A stretch of 64,000 bases of DNA from JBHOQS01 sp042408875 (GTDB lineage: Bacteria; Chloroflexota; UBA11872; JBHOQS01). Position numbers and translations under genes: made by a program. The stretch is from the NCBI GenBank assembly GCA_042408875.1, contig JBHOQS010000025.1:1-64000 (forward strand), written 5' to 3'. Each line of letters begins with the position of its first letter. Position 1 is the stretch's first letter. The notes beneath the pieces are model-generated. The model was not told where the DNA came from. It saw nothing but the letters and a program-made list of their open reading frames with translations, and searched no databases. Positions 17,313-26,854 of this stretch are shown piece after piece.

Positions 17313-18233
17313 CTACTTTACCAGGAACCTGAACGCCTGGAGCGCCGCAGGGCCCATCATAATCATGTAGAGGGGCGGGAAGATCAGAAATACTAGGGGA
17401 AAGAGCATTTTGATCGGGGCTTTGCGCGCCTCTGTCTCCGCACGCTGCCGCCGCACCACACGCATCTGTTGCGACTGCACTCGCAGCACGCGCGCGATCG
17501 GCACACCAAGCGTATCTGCCTGGATCAGTGCGCTGATGAACGTGCCGAGGTCGTCGACCTCCGTCCGCTCGATCATGTTTCGCAGGGCATCACGGCGCGG
17601 CACACCGACGCGCATCTCTTGCAGCACGCGCGCGAACTCGCGCGCCAGTTCGGTATCCGACTTGTCCACCAGACGCTGCATTGCCAGATCGAAGCCAAGG
17701 CCGGCCTCGACGGAGATCGTGAGCAGGTCCAGGGCGTCAGGCAAGGCATGCTGGATAGCCTTCTTGCGCTTCTTGATCTGATCGTGCAGCCACAGATTAG
17801 GGAACTTGTAGCCAATGAAAGCCCCCGCGGCGATGGTTGGCCCCAGCCAGGCCGGCTGTAGCCTCAGCACGGTGGCCAGCATCAGGGCAGTGCCGCCGCC
17901 AAGGACCGCGCCCAGCCCCTTGAGCCCGAGGAAGTACATCGGCGTCATGTTGCGCGGGCTGCCGGCCAGGATCAGGTCATGCGCCATCTTGTCGAGCGTG
18001 CGTTGCGGCGTCATGTTGCGCAGGAGCCGTGCCATGGACTCGACGAGCGGTTGCACGACGCGCTCGGAGAACGGCCGCTCCAGCTCGAGCTCTTCCAGCG
18101 AGCGGGGTGTCCGCGTAGCGAAGGCCCCGAGCCGTTGGGCGAGGACCGCGGCGCTACGCCGTGGTCGCACCAGCCCAAGAAAGATCAGCATGACCGATGT
18201 GGCGGCCATGATGCCGGTGAGTAGCGCAAGCAT
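17313..18233 (-). CDS. tadC: Tad pilus inner-membrane platform protein TadC (type II secretion F family)
   Basis: A 306-residue integral membrane protein of the T2SF family, with an N-terminal membrane segment, a cytoplasmic helical T2SF domain (ALDLLTISVEAGLGFDLAMQRL) and C-terminal membrane helices. With TadB it forms the platform on which the TadA ATPase works. The ATG at 18233 begins two bases after the tadB stop and has GAGG upstream; a longer reading overlaps tadB and is unlikely. The LTISVEAGLGFDLA block is characteristic of TadC. Confidence 0.9.
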   Translation of the reverse strand: MLALLTGIMAATSVMLIFLGLVRPRRSAAVLAQRLGAFATRTPRSLEELELERPFSERVVQPLVESMARLLRNMTPQRTLDKMAHDLILAGSPRNMTPMYFLGLKGLGAVLGGGTALMLATVLRLQPAWLGPTIAAGAFIGYKFPNLWLHDQIKKRKKAIQHALPDALDLLTISVEAGLGFDLAMQRLVDKSDTELAREFARVLQEMRVGVPRRDALRNMIERTEVDDLGTFISALIQADTLGVPIARVLRVQSQQMRVVRRQRAETEARKAPIKMLFPLVFLIFPPLYMIMMGPAALQAFRFLVK

Positions 18234-18235
18234 CT

Positions 18236-19207
18236 TTACACCTCGACCTGTGCGACCTTCCGCATGGCAAAGAAACCGGCCACGATCAGCGTGGCGGAGC
18301 AGGCCAGGATGCTCCACCCGCAGATATCTTCGACCAGGCGCATCATATACTGCCGGTTAATCAGCCAGAGGATGGCTGCCAGGGCCACCGGCAAGAACGC
18401 CACGACGTACGCCGAGTACTCTGCCTGCGCCGTGAGTGCCTTGATGTCGCCTTTGAGTTTCACCCGCTCGCGGATCGTGTTGGCGATCGTATCCAGGATT
18501 TCAGCCAGATTGCCGCCGACTTCACGCTGGACATTGATCGCGGTGACCACCAGGTCCAGGTCGTCGCTATCGATACGACGCACCAGGTTCGCCAGTGCCT
18601 CTTCTGGCGACAGACCCAGGGCGATCTCTCGATTCACCCGCTGGAACTCCTCGCTCAGCGGCGGGCGCCCTTCGCGCGCTACCAGATCCATGGACTGGGC
18701 AAGGCTATAGCCGGAGCGCAGTGAGTTCGCCAGCATCACCAGAGCGTCTGCGAGCTGGCTGTTGAACTGGTTCAGCCGGCTACGCTGCTTCAGCTTGATG
18801 TAGAGCCCGGGGAGCAGGTACCCGCCGAAGCCGCAGAGTACGCCCAGCAGGGGCTGGCGAAAGACGATCAAGCCGATGACGAGGCAGAGGACGACCGAGG
18901 CGACCTGAAACATCAGGTACTCGGCGACCGTGAGGCGTAGGTTCGCCTTCGACAGCTCGCGTTGCACACGCGTGGCGTAGCTGGAGCCGCCCAGGGCGCG
19001 GTCGAGCCGTTCTTGGGCAGCCCGGGTCCCGGCGCGCAGGCCAGCCGGCCGGCCTGTGGCGGCTGGGGTGGCGCGCTGGGACTGCCAGCTCGAATACCGC
19101 TCGAGCCTGGCCGCGAGCGAGCTGCCCGACAGGGTAGTCTGTCGGGCCAGCCCGACCACGATGAGGAGCACGGAGACGGCGCTCAGGAGCGCAAGTAGCA
19201 GGGCCAT
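18236..19207 (-). CDS. tadB: Tad pilus inner-membrane platform protein TadB (type II secretion F family)
   Basis: A 323-residue T2SF-family membrane protein. An N-terminal hydrophobic segment, a pair near residues 100-140 (VASVVLCLVIGLIVF), the cytoplasmic domain with LADALVMLANSLRSGYSLAQ, and two C-terminal membrane segments fit TadB. The LRSGYSLAQ and EFQRVNREIALG motifs are typical. It starts three bases after the tadA stop and ends two bases before tadC, so the three genes form a tightly packed operon. Confidence 0.9.
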   Translation of the reverse strand: MALLLALLSAVSVLLIVVGLARQTTLSGSSLAARLERYSSWQSQRATPAATGRPAGLRAGTRAAQERLDRALGGSSYATRVQRELSKANLRLTVAEYLMFQVASVVLCLVIGLIVFRQPLLGVLCGFGGYLLPGLYIKLKQRSRLNQFNSQLADALVMLANSLRSGYSLAQSMDLVAREGRPPLSEEFQRVNREIALGLSPEEALANLVRRIDSDDLDLVVTAINVQREVGGNLAEILDTIANTIRERVKLKGDIKALTAQAEYSAYVVAFLPVALAAILWLINRQYMMRLVEDICGWSILACSATLIVAGFFAMRKVAQVEV

Positions 19208-19210
19208 GGA

Positions 19211-20629
19211 TTAGAACCCTCGCCGACTGAATGGATCGGTGACGCCGAAGATCTCCGGCGGGAGGTTGATCCCCAGCGCCTCGATCTTGTCCATGAACTT
19301 GGGGCGGATGCCGGTCGGCCGCAAGCGCCCCAGCACCTTGCCGCCTTCGTAACCGGTCTGCTCGAAGATGAAGAGATCCTGCATCACGATGACATCGCCC
19401 TCCATACCCTGGACCTCGGTCACATTGACGACCTTGCGCGAGCCATCTTTCATGCGTTCCAGCTGAATGATCAGGTGTACGGCTGAGGCAATGGTCTCGC
19501 GGATCGCCCGCAGAGGCAGATCCATACCGGCCTGAAGTACCAGCGTTTCCAGGCGGCGCAATGCATCGCGCGGGCTGTTGGCGTGCAGCGTGGTCATCGA
19601 GCCCTCATGGCCGGTGTTCATTGCCTGGAGCATGTCAAAGGCCTCCCCACCGCGGCACTCACCGACGACGATACGCTCCGGCCGCATGCGCAGCGCGTTG
19701 CGCACGAGGTCGCGGATCGTTACCGCGCCTTTGCCCTCGATGTTCGGCGGTCGGGCTTCCAGGGAGATCACATGCTCCTGGCGAAGCTGGAGCTCAGCAG
19801 CGTCTTCGATGGTAATGATGCGCTCGTCGTTCGGGATGAAGCTCGACATGATGTTGAGTTGCACCGTCTTCCCAGTACCGGTGCCGCCGGACACGATGAT
19901 GTTCAGCCGCGCCTGCACGCATGCCTTCAAGAGCTCTACGAGCTCCGGCGTATACGTGCCGAAGCGGAGCATGTCATCGACGGTAAGCGGGTTCCTCTTG
20001 AATTTTCGGATAGTGATCACCGGGCCGACGAGCGAGCAGGGCGGAATGATCACGTTCACGCGGGAGCCGTCGGGCAGACGGGCGTCGGCATAAGGAACGC
20101 TCTCATCACAGCGGCGGCCCACGCGGGAGAGGATGCGGTCAATGACCCGCATCACGTGGTCGTTGTCCTGGAAGGTGATGTTAGTCCTGCGTAGCTTACC
20201 TGCCTGCTCGATCCACACGGATTTCGGGCCGTTCACCATCACCTCGCTGATGGTGTCGTCCTGAAGCAGAGGCTCGATTGGCCCGTGGCCCAGGATTTCC
20301 GCAACGATCTGCTCGAAGAGGTTCTGGCGCTCCAAGCGGGTGACCGTGACCCCTTCCTCCTCGAGCGTCTGCTGGAACTTCTCTTCGATGGTGCGCTTCA
20401 CCTCTTCCAGATTGGCGAGGTCGAGCTTGGGATCGAGCTCTGAAACCAGCTTGTTCTGTACGCGTGTCTTCAGCTCGTCCCACTTGCTGTCCTGAGCCGC
20501 CGGGCGTAGCGTCGGCTGGACCGGTGGACGGCGTGTGGTAGTCTCCGCCCCGTTGGGAGGCGGAGGAGCCGCGCCCGGGGCACCCCCGGGCGGTGGGGCT
20601 GTATTTTCGATTCGCCTGAGCAGTGACAT
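19211..20629 (-). CDS. tadA: Tad pilus assembly ATPase TadA/CpaF
   Basis: A 472-residue secretion ATPase of the VirB11-like family that powers Flp pilus extension. The Walker A is SGGTGTGKT near residue 250, the Asp box/Walker B region is RIVVGECRGGEAFDML, and the His box is STTLHANSPRDAL-like (GSMTTLHANSP). The N-terminus is Pro-rich. I start it at the ATG at 20629, ten bases after GGAGG; an in-frame ATG six codons earlier is also possible. It is followed directly by tadB and tadC. Confidence 0.94.
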   Translation of the reverse strand: MSLLRRIENTAPPPGGAPGAAPPPPNGAETTTRRPPVQPTLRPAAQDSKWDELKTRVQNKLVSELDPKLDLANLEEVKRTIEEKFQQTLEEEGVTVTRLERQNLFEQIVAEILGHGPIEPLLQDDTISEVMVNGPKSVWIEQAGKLRRTNITFQDNDHVMRVIDRILSRVGRRCDESVPYADARLPDGSRVNVIIPPCSLVGPVITIRKFKRNPLTVDDMLRFGTYTPELVELLKACVQARLNIIVSGGTGTGKTVQLNIMSSFIPNDERIITIEDAAELQLRQEHVISLEARPPNIEGKGAVTIRDLVRNALRMRPERIVVGECRGGEAFDMLQAMNTGHEGSMTTLHANSPRDALRRLETLVLQAGMDLPLRAIRETIASAVHLIIQLERMKDGSRKVVNVTEVQGMEGDVIVMQDLFIFEQTGYEGGKVLGRLRPTGIRPKFMDKIEALGINLPPEIFGVTDPFSRRGF

Positions 20630-20737
20630 CTCCACATAACCTCCCATTATCAGCGCTCAGGAATGGAGCCTAGGGAGCCCTCCTCCATCCCCATCCCGCG
20701 GTCTCACGTCAACGCCGGCACCGCATCAGCAGGTGGC

Positions 20738-22000
20738 TCAGCGGAAGACCTTGCTGAGCCAGCCGCCCATGCTCTTCTTGCTGTCGGCCTGTGCAATCAG
20801 CGCCTTGCCGTTCTGAGCCGGCTCCTTGCCGGCGATGAGACCAGCGAGGGCGATGATGTCCTGCGCGATCTGGCTCTGTGGGTGGCTCATCACGAACGGC
20901 GTGCCTTCGTTAATAGCTAGCGTGGCCAGCCGCCAGTCGTTAACGATCTCGGCAGCGAACTTGCGGCTGACATTCGCCTCGACATCCTGGATACGCATCC
21001 CGCCGCTGCTATCAGCGCGGTTCAGCACCAGCATCAACTTCTCCGGTGGGTAATGCAGGGCATCGGCGACTTCAAGGAACAGCCGCAGGTTCTTCACGCT
21101 GTGCATCTCCAGCGTGCTGACGACGACGATGCGCTCGGCCATATCCAGGATGCTGAGCACGAGCTCCTGGAATGAGGGCCAGGTGTCCACGACGATGTAG
21201 TCGTACATCGAGCGCATCACCGTCAGGATCTGCTTCAGGTGATGTGGCGCCACCAGTTCCGCCATCTCCGGCCGTATCGGCGCGAGCAAGACACGAATGC
21301 CCGACTGATGGCGCGCCATGGTCGACTCCACCACCTCGGCATCGAGATGGTCGTTGATCGATACCAGGTCGATGATCGTCTTCTTTGGCGGAATATTCAG
21401 CACGATAGCGATGTCGCCGAACAGCAGGCTTCCGTCGACCAGAGCCACGTTGGCGCCGATGTACTGGTGTAGGGCCACCGCCAGGTTCGTCGCAATGGTG
21501 GTGCGGCCGGCGCCGCCCTTGGGGCTGTAGACGGCAATGATCTTCCCCAGGCGGGGTTCAGCACTGGCAGGCTGCTGGTCAGGGGCCGGGGTGAGCCGGG
21601 CGCGAATCGCTGCCTCAATCTCGTACACCTTACGTACGGCGCGCACGAGCTCTTCCGCCGAGAGCGGCTTGGTCAGGAAATCACGCGCGCCGGCCACCAT
21701 GGCCCGCCGCAGGCTCTCGGCGTCGAAGCGATCCGCCAGCAGGATGACCCCGCACGTCGGGTGCTGTGCCACGAGCGCTTCGGTGACCGAGATGCCATCC
21801 ATATCCGGCAGCTCGGCAGCCACAAGCACGACATCCGGGTTCAGCGCCTCGACTTTCTGAGCAGCGTCGCGCCCAGTGAACGTGCTGCCAACGATTTCGA
21901 TATCGCCTTCGGCTCTCAGCAGATGCTGGAGCGTGCTATGCGTTGTGGCGTCGCCACCGACGATCAGCACCCGGATCGTGCGAGCGGGCATCTGTGTCAT
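20738..22000 (-). CDS. tadZ: Tad pilus localisation protein TadZ/CpaE (pseudo-receiver plus ParA-like ATPase)
   Basis: A 420-residue fusion. Residues 8-125 form a receiver-like fold in which the phospho-acceptor is replaced (DVVLVAAELPDMDG, Ala at position 61), so it is probably not phosphorylated. Residues 152 onward are a ParA/MinD-type ATPase with the deviant Walker A KGGAGRTT (161-168). This architecture is diagnostic of TadZ/CpaE, which places the pilus machine in the cell. A Lys-rich, amphipathic C-terminus (KKSMGGWLSKVFR) may touch the membrane. Located between cpaB and tadA. Confidence 0.9.
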   Translation of the reverse strand: MTQMPARTIRVLIVGGDATTHSTLQHLLRAEGDIEIVGSTFTGRDAAQKVEALNPDVVLVAAELPDMDGISVTEALVAQHPTCGVILLADRFDAESLRRAMVAGARDFLTKPLSAEELVRAVRKVYEIEAAIRARLTPAPDQQPASAEPRLGKIIAVYSPKGGAGRTTIATNLAVALHQYIGANVALVDGSLLFGDIAIVLNIPPKKTIIDLVSINDHLDAEVVESTMARHQSGIRVLLAPIRPEMAELVAPHHLKQILTVMRSMYDYIVVDTWPSFQELVLSILDMAERIVVVSTLEMHSVKNLRLFLEVADALHYPPEKLMLVLNRADSSGGMRIQDVEANVSRKFAAEIVNDWRLATLAINEGTPFVMSHPQSQIAQDIIALAGLIAGKEPAQNGKALIAQADSKKSMGGWLSKVFR

Positions 22001-22031
22001 GGAAGTAGCCCCATCTCAGGTAGAAGTCTCG

Positions 22032-22796
22032 CTAGGGCGTAGCCGGCCGGAGCTTAAAGCGCTCAATGACGTAATTCGTATTCACTGGTTCCAGGCTGTA
22101 GCTGTTGCGGTCGTCAAAGCGACGCAGGATGTATGTCATCTGCACCCCGACGCGCTGCAAATGCTCGACCATCAGGGCATCCTGGTAGGGCAGGAGGAGC
22201 GTCATGCTGCTGGCTCCCGCAGCGGCCTGTGCGCCGGCAGTCTTGCCGGGTGCGTACTGGCCGATGCGCAGCACCAGCACGTCTTGGAGCAGTACCTGGG
22301 TAACCACGCCGCCCTCGCGGCCGGTAGTCGAAGGCACCGGCATCGTCACGACCAGATCAACGCGGTCGTTGGGCTGCACAGCACCGGCCACGGTGGTGAG
22401 ATCCGTGATCGGTACAGCAAGGGCAACGAAGCCGCCGGGTGGGATGATGCTCGTCACGCCGGCCTGCTCGCCTGCCTTGCTTAGACGGCCTTGAAGAATG
22501 ACCTCGTCTTTAAAGATCTTGTTCTTGTTGATCATGCCAACAGCCTGATCGAACTGCACAATAGCGTTGGCGGGTACTAGGTCGGCAGGAAAATTCTTGA
22601 CTGTGAAGTACGCTTTAATATTGTCCGGTGTAAACAGCGTAGCCTCCGGGACGTCCTGGATGGCCACCAGCGCGGGTTTCATTGGCACCCGCTTACTTGC
22701 CGACGATGCCCGTGAGACCTGAAAGAACACCAGGAGGCCGGTGATCAGGGCGAGCACAACGCCCGCGTAGATAAGAGTCCGTCCGTTCCCCTTCAT
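22032..22796 (-). CDS. cpaB: Flp pilus assembly protein CpaB/RcpC
   Basis: A 254-residue protein with an N-terminal membrane anchor (LIYAGVVLALITGLLVFF) and an SAF-type beta-clip domain (VPMKPALVAIQDVPEATLF ... IPPGGFVALAVPI ... GAVQPNDRVDLVVTM). This fits CpaB/RcpC, which faces the outside and supports pilus assembly. In diderms it contacts the secretin; no secretin is found here, so its partner is probably wall- or pilus-associated. It begins 21 bases after the stop of the large modular protein. Confidence 0.88.
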   Translation of the reverse strand: MKGNGRTLIYAGVVLALITGLLVFFQVSRASSASKRVPMKPALVAIQDVPEATLFTPDNIKAYFTVKNFPADLVPANAIVQFDQAVGMINKNKIFKDEVILQGRLSKAGEQAGVTSIIPPGGFVALAVPITDLTTVAGAVQPNDRVDLVVTMPVPSTTGREGGVVTQVLLQDVLVLRIGQYAPGKTAGAQAAAGASSMTLLLPYQDALMVEHLQRVGVQMTYILRRFDDRNSYSLEPVNTNYVIERFKLRPATP

Positions 22797-22817
22797 CGCC
22801 TTACAGCTCCCTAAGGA

Positions 22818-25800
22818 TTACTCCACGGTTATCCTCGCCACTCCCACAGTATGGGTGGTCAGCCCGTACACGCGCACGATGTAGGTGCCGGCATGCGGCA
22901 GCCGCAACGCAGATGGCTCGAGCGGCAGCTCAATCTCGAGCCTGCCATCCTGTATCGGATACACCTGGGCGAGATAGGCGTAGCGCACATCTGCCACATC
23001 CGGCTGCTGAGCGGCTACGCTGACCCGTACTCGCTGGTCACCCGGCAGCCCTTCTGCGCGAACAGCAATGCGCCCGCTCAGCCGCGTGCCGGACACCTCT
23101 GCAGCCACCTGCGGGCCGCCCGGCAGCGGCTCATCCGCGCCTTCCCGTGTGCGCGCCACTGGGAACAGCACACGCGCAACCGCACCGCGACCACTCAGAG
23201 CACCCACCGCTCGCAGCGTGTACTCGCCGGTTTCGTCGAACGGCAGATCAGCGTTGCCGTTCAGGCCGATGAGATGCTCTACGCTGCCGGGCGTGCCCCA
23301 GGCGGGATCGAGCCCGGCGACATGAAACACCTCCATGGCGGGCTCTCCGTCCGGGCTGGATGGACGGTAGATACCTACCCGCACGGGCTCGCCGGGCAAG
23401 AAGCCCTCCAGGCGGTAGTACAGCGCAGGATGCCGCGGCGCTTCCGAGACTGCCGGCGGCCAGTTGCGCACCTCGCCACGGAGCGTGGCTCCGCCGCGCT
23501 GCGCCAGCGCGGCGAGGGACTCGGGCCAGTTAGCCAGATCCACCAGCAGCACGGCCACGCGCCCGCTTTCAATGCCATATGCACGCACTGAGACCTGCTG
23601 CTCGCCCGGTGGCAGATAGAAGGCATGGCGCACAGCGCCAGCGCGCCCACCCTGGCTGCCTTCGGCGGCAGTAGCATAGGCCAGCGCGAGCCGCTGGGGT
23701 CCGTCTGCGCCTTCGCGGTAGAGCCCGATCCGCACATGTTCGCCTGCCGCAAAGCCATCGAGAGAGGCCCGCACTACGCGTGTGACCGTCGCCTTGCCCT
23801 CGCGTGGCCGGCTCTCCACTGCCCCGTCGCCGACTTCCGCGCTGGCGCCGACTTCTGGCGAGGAAGCGGCAGCCGTGATCTCCGGCAGGCGCGGGCGTGG
23901 CTCCGGCACGATGACCCGCGCCACACCCAGGCGACCGCTGGTCAGGCCCCAGCCGCGCACCAGATACTCCCCCGGCCCGTCCAGTGACACCCGCTGCCAG
24001 ACACCGCCCGCCGGCAAGTCAGGAGCGTCGCTGACGCGCGCCTGCACATCGAACACGCGCTGACGGCTGCTGTCAGTCGCCTCGCCCGGTGGGGTAAGGA
24101 CCAACCGCACAGCTTCACCGCGCTCGAAGCCGGTCATACGGATCTCCAGGGTGCGACCAGCCGGATAGGCCAGCCGGCCAGGATCATCGCGGTCGTCGTT
24201 CCCGCTCACTGCAGTGGTGACGCTGATCTCCGGCGACGGGGCAGCGGTCGCAGGTGGGAATTCCTCGGGCACAAGCGGCTCCAGCGCCAGCACCGCGATG
24301 CGCCGGCTCTGCGCCCCGTACGCGCGCACAACGTAGCGTGCAGCCGGATCAGGGGGTAAGAAGCTGCGCGCGATCAGGCCGCCTTCCTGCCCGGCGATAT
24401 CCAGGGTGGCCGGCTGGTACGATACTTCCAGCGGTTGCGGGCTGCCGGCCGGGTACACACCTACTCGCACTGGCTCGCCGGGCAGAAAGCCGCGCACCGC
24501 GTAGGTCATCAGCTGTATGATCGTCGCCTCGCCCTTCGCATTGACGTGGAGCTCCCGGCGTGTGCCGGCGGTGGCGCTGATCTCAGGCGATGAGGCGCTC
24601 GCCTGCACTTCGGGAAGTGGCGTGCCGAGCGGCGGGAGGGTGACCGCAAGCGTACGGTTGCTCAGCGGAGCCCAGGCCTGCACCGCCAGGCGCGGCCCGG
24701 GCTCCCCAGCTTCGAGGAGCCGCCCGGGCAGTGACGCTCCCAGCTCCACACTTCCTGCCGGCATGCCACTCTGCGTACGGCGCACCGCGGCAACAACATC
24801 GTCCAGACGAAGGAGCTCGCCGCCCTCCGCAGCCACACGCACGGCCACCTTCACTGGCTCACCGGGGCTGAAACCAGTGAACATGTAGCGTAGCGTCGGT
24901 ACGCTGACCACGCGATCGTTGTCCACCTGTGGCAAACTGGTGACGAAGGCGTCTCCTGCCAGCCCGGCGGCGAGCGCAGGCGAGGGAAGCGGTAACGTGG
25001 CTTGGCCGCCCTGCACCGGCACGCGCACGATGGCGACACGATTGCTCCACAAGCCCAGAGCGCGCACCACATGTGTCCCGGTCTCGTGCGTTGGTGCCCA
25101 GGTAAACTCGATCCCGCCCGGGACGCCGCCGGCCACGCCACGCACGTAGGCACGCTGTTGCACGATCATGGCCTTGCGGGAATCCACCGGCGCCGATGGC
25201 ATATACAGGCCAACGCGCACCGGCTCACCCGGCTCGAAGCCGCGCAGGCTCACCTGCACCTGCTCCAGGGCCGGGGCATCCTGCGCCGGAGGCTGCCCGG
25301 TGGCCGGGCGCGGCACATCGTTCCCCGTGCGAATGGCGCGCCCGACCCCATCGACGCCGGGCGACGACGTCTCGGCAAGCGTTTCGGGCAAGCGCTCGGT
25401 CTGCACGAACACTACAGCCTGGGCACCAGTGCGGGAGGTCAGCCCCACCGCGCGCACTGTGTAGCGGCCGGCGCGGTCGAAGCGCAGCGCCGACCCGGTC
25501 GCCCCGCGGAAGGAGACGCTGTGCTCGAACACCCCGCCGGGGGCGAGCACGGTCACCTGATAGCTGGCTGGCAGGTTCGCGGCGACCTGCTCGGGAGAGA
25601 AGACGCTGACGCGCACCCCCTCGCCATCACGGAAGTTGCCGCCGCGGATGATCAGCTTGGGGTTCTGGCTCTCCGGCTCAAACAGGTCAACCGTCAGACG
25701 CGGGCCGCTCGGTGGCTGGTCGCCTGCCAGATCGACCACCGGATCTGGGGCGGTGATGGCGAAGCCCCCCTGGAGCTCTCTTCCGCTCTGCTCACCGATG

Positions 25801-26843
25801 ACGCGGACCTGATACTCTCCCTGCACGAAGAGCTCGGGGAGTAGCGCAGAGACTTCGCCCTCGCGCACTGCCACGCCCGGCAGTTCGGTAATCCGCCCGT
25901 CCGGTCCGGTCACCTGCACCAGCACCGACGAGTCGCCGCCAAGGCCCCAGGTGTAGAGTTGCACACGCGCCCCGGGGAACGGCCGCTCGGGCAGGAACGA
26001 GAGCGCGCCAGGTAGTGGCTGTGGTACCAGGGCGTAGTAGGGGATCAGCCCGGCCTCTTTCATAACGTCGCCGCCGAGCACCCGCGTCACCGTACCGGCC
26101 TTCGGCTGGCCGGGCACATCCTGCACCCAGAGCTGTAACGCGATGCGCCGGAAGCGCTGGGCGATCATCGGACCGTAGGCCTGCGGCCGGCTCGTCGGCA
26201 AGCCATAGAGGGCAATCGACGCATCGTTGCTCCAGACTGGGATGCGCTCCGGGTTTGGGTTGGCGAAGTAGGCTTGCCGGATGGCATCGTTGGTGAGCCA
26301 GGAGAGCCGCGTCTGCATCGCCCGGGCGTCGTCCCCGCCCGCGCCGTCATCGGCGATCGGGCGCGGGATGCTCTTCACCGCCTCTAGCCAGGCATCCTCG
26401 CCGGCCTGGGAGAGCAGATCGAACCCATCGGTCAACTGAGCGCTATTCGTGGCTGGGTCCCAGCGGAGCACGCCGGTCTGCACCGCCTGCATGACCACGC
26501 CTTCCTGCACGTACCGGCGGGAGATCGGGTAACCTAGCAGGTAGGGTCCGCCCAGCCGCTGGTACTCATCCCAGAAGCGAATGCCGCCGTCGTTGGTGAT
26601 GGCGAAGCCGCCATGCCCAGCGCCGGCTTGGGTGTAGAAATGGCCGTTCTCGATGTCGAAGTCAGCCTCTATGGTCTGTGCGGGCGCCCCCCCGGCGGGA
26701 GCTGCCCGCACGACCCCCGGCTGAACCGGCGCGCCGGGCAGTAGCGTGCCAGCGGCAAGCAGCGCGGCTGCAAAGCCAGCCCGCAGGACCCTGTGGCGGA
26801 CCGCCCGACTAAAGTGCTGGTGGAGCCAGCGCATGCATGCCAT
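22818..26843 (-). CDS. Large secreted modular protein in the Tad locus (8-9 Ig-like repeats)
   Basis: A 1341-residue protein I do not recognise as a named family. The ATG at 26843 follows GAGAGG by seven bases; a basic N-terminus and AGFAAALLAAGTLLPG form a signal peptide. The first 300 residues include an LGFP-like sugar/wall-type unit (GIRFWDEYQRLGGPYLLGYPIS). The rest consists of about eight repeats of 90-130 residues, each with a GF-x2-GEPVRVG-hydrophobic strand and an ending like YxVRAxGxxSxRxAVxxV. The repeats suggest a beta-sandwich stalk. It sits between tadE and cpaB, 11 bases from one and 21 from the other, so it is very likely part of the pilus system, perhaps an adhesin, tip or wall-spanning element. 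Function inferred from context only. Confidence 0.72.
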   Translation of the reverse strand: MACMRWLHQHFSRAVRHRVLRAGFAAALLAAGTLLPGAPVQPGVVRAAPAGGAPAQTIEADFDIENGHFYTQAGAGHGGFAITNDGGIRFWDEYQRLGGPYLLGYPISRRYVQEGVVMQAVQTGVLRWDPATNSAQLTDGFDLLSQAGEDAWLEAVKSIPRPIADDGAGGDDARAMQTRLSWLTNDAIRQAYFANPNPERIPVWSNDASIALYGLPTSRPQAYGPMIAQRFRRIALQLWVQDVPGQPKAGTVTRVLGGDVMKEAGLIPYYALVPQPLPGALSFLPERPFPGARVQLYTWGLGGDSSVLVQVTGPDGRITELPGVAVREGEVSALLPELFVQGEYQVRVIGEQSGRELQGGFAITAPDPVVDLAGDQPPSGPRLTVDLFEPESQNPKLIIRGGNFRDGEGVRVSVFSPEQVAANLPASYQVTVLAPGGVFEHSVSFRGATGSALRFDRAGRYTVRAVGLTSRTGAQAVVFVQTERLPETLAETSSPGVDGVGRAIRTGNDVPRPATGQPPAQDAPALEQVQVSLRGFEPGEPVRVGLYMPSAPVDSRKAMIVQQRAYVRGVAGGVPGGIEFTWAPTHETGTHVVRALGLWSNRVAIVRVPVQGGQATLPLPSPALAAGLAGDAFVTSLPQVDNDRVVSVPTLRYMFTGFSPGEPVKVAVRVAAEGGELLRLDDVVAAVRRTQSGMPAGSVELGASLPGRLLEAGEPGPRLAVQAWAPLSNRTLAVTLPPLGTPLPEVQASASSPEISATAGTRRELHVNAKGEATIIQLMTYAVRGFLPGEPVRVGVYPAGSPQPLEVSYQPATLDIAGQEGGLIARSFLPPDPAARYVVRAYGAQSRRIAVLALEPLVPEEFPPATAAPSPEISVTTAVSGNDDRDDPGRLAYPAGRTLEIRMTGFERGEAVRLVLTPPGEATDSSRQRVFDVQARVSDAPDLPAGGVWQRVSLDGPGEYLVRGWGLTSGRLGVARVIVPEPRPRLPEITAAASSPEVGASAEVGDGAVESRPREGKATVTRVVRASLDGFAAGEHVRIGLYREGADGPQRLALAYATAAEGSQGGRAGAVRHAFYLPPGEQQVSVRAYGIESGRVAVLLVDLANWPESLAALAQRGGATLRGEVRNWPPAVSEAPRHPALYYRLEGFLPGEPVRVGIYRPSSPDGEPAMEVFHVAGLDPAWGTPGSVEHLIGLNGNADLPFDETGEYTLRAVGALSGRGAVARVLFPVARTREGADEPLPGGPQVAAEVSGTRLSGRIAVRAEGLPGDQRVRVSVAAQQPDVADVRYAYLAQVYPIQDGRLEIELPLEPSALRLPHAGTYIVRVYGLTTHTVGVARITVE

Positions 26844-26854
26844 CGACGGACCTC

